From: B1 sp964443415
GTDB taxonomy: Bacteria > Bacteroidota > Bacteroidia > UKL13-3
DNA length: 10,304 nt
Direction: 5' to 3'
NCBI GenBank assembly: GCA_964443415.1
Contig: CAYUDC010000099.1
Location: 1-10,304 of the forward strand
The position numbers and the translations under genes were made by a program. This document shows, piece by piece, positions 6,505 through 10,304 of the stretch. The notes under the pieces are model-generated. The model searched no databases. It saw nothing but the letters and a program-made list of their open reading frames with translations, and was not told where the DNA came from. Numbering within the stretch: position 1 is the stretch's first letter; every line of letters starts with the position of its first letter.

Positions 6505-6666
6505 ATGTACCTAACTATGGCAAATTTTAAACCTGCATTTGAGTTGGTATTGCACCACGAAGGGGGCTGCTATACTGAGCTTAGTAGTTTCACCTTTCTA
6601 CCTAAACCTAGTGATGGTTTGGACCAAAACGATGTTTGGTTTTTATTTAAACTTAGTTGTATGTGA
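6505..6666 (+). pseudogene. N-terminal remnant of a GH108 muramidase
   Basis: From ATG 6505 (M-Y-L-T, then a better start at 6517) the frame reads MANFKPAFELVLHHEGG. This is the canonical opening of glycoside hydrolase family 108 (ZliS-like) muramidases, in which the Glu of the HEGG motif is catalytic. Those proteins continue with Y..dP.D.GG.T and have about 170-200 residues. Here the text after CYTELSSF no longer resembles the family and the frame ends at TGA 6664-6666, giving at most 53 residues. The following 300 bases do not restore the fold in any frame. It is therefore a 3'-truncated gene, presumably inactive, left by a deletion or recombination shortly after the EGG codons. Confidence 0.6.
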
Positions 6667-6988
6667 TACCTAAACCAGATTGGTATGAAACCATAAAACA
6701 TGTTTTATGTCCTAAATTATGATAACTATATATTGGTTTTTTTAGATGTTTTAAGCAAATTAAAATTGTTGTTGGAAAAGGAAATTAAGGGACAGGAATG
6801 CCATTTACCTTTATACCACTTAAGGTGGTTAATGAGTTTTTCCATGCCTTTTTTATCAAACAAATTCTATAAGTAGACTATAGGTTTATTTAATGAAAAT
6901 GGATTTTGGTTTCTTAACATTTGATTGGTAGAAAAAAAATGGAATTATAACACCTTTTATTAATCAGACATTAAACAATTTAAAACTT
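6667..6988. other. Degenerate region between the GH108 stub and the secreted protein gene
   Basis: No recognisable gene is present. An open frame at 6700-6876 would encode 58 residues (MFYVLNYDNYILVFLDVLSK at its start and SNKFYK at its end), but nothing supports it and its last codons are the repeated AAATTCTATAA motif. Another short frame (6657-6719) reads IPKPDWYETIKHVLCPKL. Both may be scraps of decayed genes. A small hairpin ACCAC-ttaag-GTGGT sits at 6815-6829 without a following T run. The promoter for the 6989 gene should lie in the last 110 bases. Confidence 0.4.
6860..6876 (+). promoter_or_regulatory. Recurrent AAATTCTATAA motif, copy 4
   Basis: ACAAATTCTATAAGTAG, core 6862-6872, lies 117 bases before the start of the secreted protein gene. 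TTTATTTA follows at about 13 bases (6885-6892), in a place similar to that in copies 1 and 2. Confidence 0.4.
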
Positions 6989-7867
6989 ATGAAAACAACC
7001 ATTTACATCCTAATGCTTTCTTTGGTAAGCGTGAATCTTCATGCCCAACAATTGTCTTCACCCACTTTAGCCAGCACTGCCAGTGTGGCTAATAATTTTT
7101 ATAATGAAACAAACCCTAAAATTCCAAATATATTTTTTAGTGGCACCACCAGCATCAATTCTACCGAAGCCTTACTCAGTGGTTTACAAGGCACGCAAAA
7201 GTTAGATTTTACATCGGTTTTAATTCCCAAAGTAGAAGGTAAATGTGGGATAGACCTTTCTGTATCTTTTAATTTACTCAACTTGAAGCCTAATAGCATT
7301 AATAAGGATTCTTTTGACCTAACCAGCTTAATGTTTCCAGAAACAGGTAATGTAGGATTTATGATAAGTCCAAGCCTGCATTGGTATTTAAAAGAAGCCA
7401 ACCATCGTTTTCACCGATGGAGTTCTGATTTTTCATTTAGCTTAAGGCAAAATAGGGTTAATAATGTGATAGCAAATAATGGCAGTAGTACAAATGCTGA
7501 AGACATTAATTTTACTGTCCTAAACTTTAATGTGATGCCTTTTAAGTATTCTTATGTATATGCTCCCGATAAAGACTTTATCTTTACCTTAAACATGGGA
7601 TTTTATTATAATTTTTTTAATATTCCTAATGAAGATGCCAAGACCTTTAATAAATTATTTCCTGTTGATGCACCTATGTTTGTTAGTGATAAAGCTTCCA
7701 ATGTTCAAGGTATTGGAGGTAAAGTAGTAGCAGGAGTAAATGGTTTTTTATTTTTTACGGACATTCGTTATCATATAAGCACCAAAGGATTTGATGATAG
7801 TAATCCATTTAAAGGTACCGTGTTTAATTTTGGTATCGCCCAAAACATTAAGATTTTTGAGAAATAA
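6989..7867 (+). CDS. Secreted, probably outer-membrane beta-barrel protein of unknown function
   Basis: The protein has 292 residues. Residues 1-19 form a Sec signal peptide (MKTTIYILMLSLVSVNLHA), with cleavage likely before QQ. The mature part is rich in alternating hydrophobic/polar strands with aromatic residues, such as GIDLSVSFNLLNL, HRWSSDFSFSLRQ, FIFTLNMGFYYNF and GFLFFTDIRYHIS, and it ends FNFGIAQNIKIFEK with a near-terminal Phe. This pattern fits an outer-membrane beta-barrel of perhaps 8-12 strands. I do not recognise a named family, and no enzymatic motif is visible. It stands as a single-gene unit: about 320 bases of degenerate DNA precede it and a strong terminator follows. A role in surface or envelope structure is a guess from location only. 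Confidence 0.75.
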   Translation: MKTTIYILMLSLVSVNLHAQQLSSPTLASTASVANNFYNETNPKIPNIFFSGTTSINSTEALLSGLQGTQKLDFTSVLIPKVEGKCGIDLSVSFNLLNLKPNSINKDSFDLTSLMFPETGNVGFMISPSLHWYLKEANHRFHRWSSDFSFSLRQNRVNNVIANNGSSTNAEDINFTVLNFNVMPFKYSYVYAPDKDFIFTLNMGFYYNFFNIPNEDAKTFNKLFPVDAPMFVSDKASNVQGIGGKVVAGVNGFLFFTDIRYHISTKGFDDSNPFKGTVFNFGIAQNIKIFEK

Positions 7868-7890
7868 TACCACCTAAGGAAAGGATTAGA

Positions 7891-7925
7891 GAAACAAGTC
7901 TGATGGACTTGTTTCTTATTTTTTG
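7891..7925 (+). terminator. Rho-independent terminator after the secreted protein gene
   Basis: GAAACAAGTC (7891-7900) pairs perfectly with GACTTGTTTC (7906-7915) around the loop TGATG, and TTATTTTTTG follows. It lies 24 bases after the stop codon at 7867 and separates this gene from the TcmP pair. Confidence 0.9.
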
Positions 7926-8005
7926 ATTTGATTTTTCTAACAATATAGGTATTTCTAGAGCTTCATTAATTTGTGATAATACTATTGAAATTTGATTGTT
8001 AAAAA

Positions 8006-8854
8006 ATGTTAAACATAAAATTTATGAATGATTTTGGAGGGAAATGGACAGAGCGTAAAATTGAAATTGTAGTAAAATATGCTACCGCCTATTTACAGGT
8101 GATGAAGAATAGACCTTATTGGGAATTGCTTTATTTTGATGGGTTTGCAGGCTCTGGTGATATACATACTGACGCTGTTGATGTCGATATTATGAAAGGA
8201 ACTGCTACCAGAATTTTAGAGATTACCGAACCTAAAGAATTTGATATTTATTATTTTGTTGAAAAGGATATGCATTTAAAAGAACAATTAGAACAAACCG
8301 TTTACAAATTTGGCAAGGAAAAGGCTTATGTGGTTTGCGATGATTGTAATGTTAAATTGAAATCAATGGCTGAATATTTAAAACAAAATAAAAAAACAAA
8401 AGCATTAGCTTATGTTGATCCTTACGGGATGTCTGTGAATTGGAGTTCAATTGAAAACTTGCGAGGATTAAATATTGATTTATGGATTTTGGTTCCAACA
8501 GGCATTGGGGTAAATAGACTTCTAACAAGAACTGGTGATATTTCTGACGCGTGGCTATCTAAATTGGAGAAATTTCTTGGTTTAAATGCTAATACAATAA
8601 AGGGATATTTTTATAAAACAAGAAATGAACTTACCTTATTTGGAGATTCTGTAAAAATTGAAAAGGAATCGGATGCTGTGGATAAAGCAGCTTTGTTATA
8701 TAAGTCTAGATTGAATGAAGTTTTTAAATTTGTTTCTGAACCGTTTGTTATGCGAAATTCATCTAATTCAATCATGTATCATTTTATGATGGCCACAAAT
8801 AATTCTACTGCTTTAAAGATTGCAAATGATGTAATTAAACCATATTATAAATAA
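8006..8854 (+). CDS. tcmP: Three-Cys-motif partner protein TcmP
   Basis: The protein has 282 residues. The opening FGGKWTERKIEIVVKYATAY (residues 10-29) and the block YFDGFAGSG (43-51) are typical of TcmP, a family named because it occurs next to proteins with a three-cysteine motif. DGFAGSG resembles the SAM-binding motif I of Rossmann-fold methyltransferases, and YVDPYGMSVNW at 136-146 sits where such enzymes have their (D/N)PPY-like motif, so a methyltransferase-like nucleotide fold is plausible. The C-terminal MYHFMMATNNSTALKIANDV is also typical, so the gene appears complete. Translation may begin at ATG 8024 (MNDFGGKW), as the extra six residues are not characteristic. Its stop is 3 bases before the partner's ATG, so the pair is surely one transcript. 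The biochemical activity is not known to me. Confidence 0.88.
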   Translation: MLNIKFMNDFGGKWTERKIEIVVKYATAYLQVMKNRPYWELLYFDGFAGSGDIHTDAVDVDIMKGTATRILEITEPKEFDIYYFVEKDMHLKEQLEQTVYKFGKEKAYVVCDDCNVKLKSMAEYLKQNKKTKALAYVDPYGMSVNWSSIENLRGLNIDLWILVPTGIGVNRLLTRTGDISDAWLSKLEKFLGLNANTIKGYFYKTRNELTLFGDSVKIEKESDAVDKAALLYKSRLNEVFKFVSEPFVMRNSSNSIMYHFMMATNNSTALKIANDVIKPYYK

Positions 8855-8857
8855 CCC

Positions 8858-9613
8858 ATGGCACAATCTTCTATCGAATGGACAGAAATGACCTGGAACC
8901 CTACCACAGGGTGTGATAAAATTTCTGCGGGCTGTAAGTTTTGTTATGCAGAGGTGATGAGCCATCGATTGCAAGCCATGGGGGTAGAGAAATACCAAGA
9001 TGCCTTTGCTGTTCGTACCCATGAAGAAGCCTTGCGCATCCCCTACACTTGGAAGAAAGCCAAAATTGTATTTGTTAACTCCATGAGTGATTTGTTTCAT
9101 GAGCAGGTTCCTTTGGATTTTATTCAACAAGTATTTGCGGTGATGAATGACAATCCACAGCATGTGTTTCAGGTGCTCACCAAAAGGTCTGAGCGTTTAT
9201 TAGCCTTGCATACACAACTTAAATGGACCCACAATATTTGGATGGGAGTATCTGTAGAAAATGAAAAAGTAATACACCGCATCGACGATTTAAGGCAAAC
9301 CCAAGCACGCACTAAATTTCTTTCCTGTGAACCATTAATAGGTCCCTTACCTCAAATGAACCTCCAACACATAGATTGGGTAATTGTAGGTGGGGAGAGT
9401 GGCAGAAAGCCTCGTAAAATGGAAGCAGATTGGGTAATAGACATCAAAGACCAATGCGAAGCTGCGGGCACCAAGTTTTTCTTTAAACAATGGGGCGGCA
9501 CCAACAAAAAAAAGGCTGGTAGATTATTAGACGGCCATACCTACGACCAAATGCCAGAGAAGATAGGAAACATTTTATCGCAAGGCCTACAAATTTTTGG
9601 TAGAATTACTTGA
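8858..9613 (+). CDS. Three-Cys-motif protein, DUF5131 (phage Gp37/Gp68 family)
   Basis: The protein has 251 residues. The N-terminus SSIEWTEMTWNPTTGCDKIS followed by AGCKFCYAE gives C19-x6-C26-x2-C29, the three-cysteine motif of the family, which is like the iron-sulfur ligand spacing of radical-SAM-type proteins although it is not the classic CxxxCxxC. Later blocks match the family in order: FVNSMSDLFHE, VLTKRSERL, WMGVSVENE, FLSCEPLIGPLP, WVIVGGESG and FFFKQWGG. Length is normal. Relatives are found in phages (Gp37/Gp68) and in bacterial accessory regions beside TcmP. The start is 3 bases after the tcmP stop. A metal-cluster enzyme or nucleic-acid-directed activity is inferred only from the cysteines and from the partnership. 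No motif shows the substrate. Confidence 0.9.
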   Translation: MAQSSIEWTEMTWNPTTGCDKISAGCKFCYAEVMSHRLQAMGVEKYQDAFAVRTHEEALRIPYTWKKAKIVFVNSMSDLFHEQVPLDFIQQVFAVMNDNPQHVFQVLTKRSERLLALHTQLKWTHNIWMGVSVENEKVIHRIDDLRQTQARTKFLSCEPLIGPLPQMNLQHIDWVIVGGESGRKPRKMEADWVIDIKDQCEAAGTKFFFKQWGGTNKKKAGRLLDGHTYDQMPEKIGNILSQGLQIFGRIT

Positions 9614-9695
9614 TGGATATCACATATATACTTCTTCATCCACGCAACTTATCTAAATTTTTTGTGGACTTTAAAGTAAATTCCCGCTTCTCCCT

Positions 9696-10304
9696 ATGAA
9701 AAACTCTTCACTCCAGCGCAAGGTTTTTGTTTGTCTGATTGTTGTTGCTATAATAGGCATAGCTTGTAATAAGGATAAGGTAAACCCTGTGGTGGAGCGG
9801 ATGGAACCAAGCAACCCAACTGCGCATTGTAATTTAATGGCATTGGTAAGCCCTTTTGGGGAGTACCATTATGAGTATGATTCTTTAAATAGAATGCAGC
9901 AATTGAAAGGAGGTTTTCAAACCTATCAGTATCAATATGGCGTAAATCGGGTGTTGGTTATAAGAGATACACCCGAGTTAAAAAGACTTTATGTGCTCAA
10001 CGAATTAGGCTTTGCTATCAGTAGCTATATCGACTTAGATACCCTGGGCTTTGTTGAATATAGGTATTATTATGATAGCCAACATCAATTGATAAGATTG
10101 GAGTCGGGCGGAAATGTATATGGCCGGAGTTTCATTGATTATTATTATAATGAATGGGAAAATGGAGATTTGGTGAAGCAAACCAGGTTAGAGAATGACT
10201 TTAAAACAGTTTATACCTATACATACGACCTAACTAAGTATAACCAATATAAACCCAACCGAGAGAAAAGCGATTTTGTGCCTCAAAGTAAACACTTGCC
10301 CATA
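9696..10304 (+). CDS. Lipoprotein, 3' end beyond the window
   Basis: An open frame of 203 codons runs from ATG 9696 to the end without a stop. The N-terminus MKNSSLQRKVFVCLIVVAII leads to GIAC-N-K-D, a lipobox with Cys24 as the lipidated residue and a C-N-K-D start that is frequent in Bacteroidota lipoproteins. The mature part is Tyr-rich with repeated strand-like units: YHYEYDSLNRMQQLKGG, TYQYQYGVNRVLVIRD, VEYRYYYDSQHQLIRLESG and YTYTYDLTKYNQYKPN. These YxYD.. repeats resemble YD/RHS-like and DUF4595-type lipoproteins, which form beta sheets in the periplasm or at the surface. The function is unknown. It begins 82 bases after the DUF5131 gene. No terminator was seen between them, so read-through is possible, but a functional link is not implied. 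Confidence 0.8.
   Translation, partial: MKNSSLQRKVFVCLIVVAIIGIACNKDKVNPVVERMEPSNPTAHCNLMALVSPFGEYHYEYDSLNRMQQLKGGFQTYQYQYGVNRVLVIRDTPELKRLYVLNELGFAISSYIDLDTLGFVEYRYYYDSQHQLIRLESGGNVYGRSFIDYYYNEWENGDLVKQTRLENDFKTVYTYTYDLTKYNQYKPNREKSDFVPQSKHLPI

Noticed and set aside
6815..6829. Hairpin ACCAC-ttaag-GTGGT as a terminator
   Set aside because: The stem is only five pairs and no T tract follows directly.
6700..6876. 58-codon open frame with ATG in the degenerate region
   Set aside because: The translation resembles nothing I know, codon use is unconvincing, and its end is made of the dispersed AAATTCTATAA motif. It is kept only as a note in the region entry.
9614..9642. Inverted repeat TGGAT...ATCCA after the DUF5131 gene as a terminator
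   Set aside because: The arms are five bases with a long loop and there is no T run, so chance is likely.
1..10304. CRISPR array, tRNA or rRNA genes
   Set aside because: No regularly spaced direct repeats with spacers and no cloverleaf or ribosomal RNA signature were seen on either strand. The four AAATTCTATAA copies are kilobases apart.

Overview
The window looks like chromosomal accessory DNA from a member of the Bacteroidota. The evidence is AT-rich sequence, A/T-rich leaders without clear Shine-Dalgarno motifs, an N-terminal secretion signal ending in HA|QQ, a lipoprotein whose lipobox is followed by C-N-K-D, and a set of families common in that phylum. The genus cannot be told from the sequence. 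Every supported gene is on the + strand.

Layout. (1) 1-56: outer end of an IS21-like insertion element, with two 24-bp-spaced copies of AGGTGGTCA(A/G)TTT. (2) 57-639: an OAA-type high-mannose lectin gene that has lost its 5' end to the element and also carries a frameshift and an in-frame amber stop. Three sugar-binding repeats are still readable, and a strong terminator follows (684-716). (3) 973-4052: a two-gene unit made of a DUF4910/DUF2172 aminopeptidase-like protein and a NodU/CmcH/TobZ-type carbamoyltransferase, with no other biosynthetic gene in view. (4) 4192-6666: a run of small accessory genes. It holds a membrane-anchored SMI1/KNR4 (SUKH) protein, two diverged paralogues of an unrecognised family with a zinc-ribbon-like fragment between them, a 63-aa single-pass membrane protein, and the N-terminal stub of a GH108 muramidase. 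(5) 6989-7867: a secreted, probably outer-membrane protein, closed by a perfect 10-bp hairpin terminator. (6) 8006-9613: a tightly coupled pair, TcmP and its three-Cys-motif partner (DUF5131, phage Gp37/Gp68 family). (7) 9696-end: a lipoprotein cut off by the window edge.

How the parts relate. The carbamoyltransferase pair probably modifies a sugar or small-molecule scaffold made elsewhere. The SUKH gene, the paralogue pair and the muramidase stub resemble an eroding toxin/immunity-type locus, but that is inference. TcmP plus DUF5131 is a recurrent partner pair whose biochemistry I cannot state. A striking feature is the 11-mer AAATTCTATAA, present four times, always on the + strand, always outside recognised genes, and 63-117 bases upstream of genes 973, 4192, 5678 and 6989. 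It may be a shared regulatory site or a small dispersed repeat.
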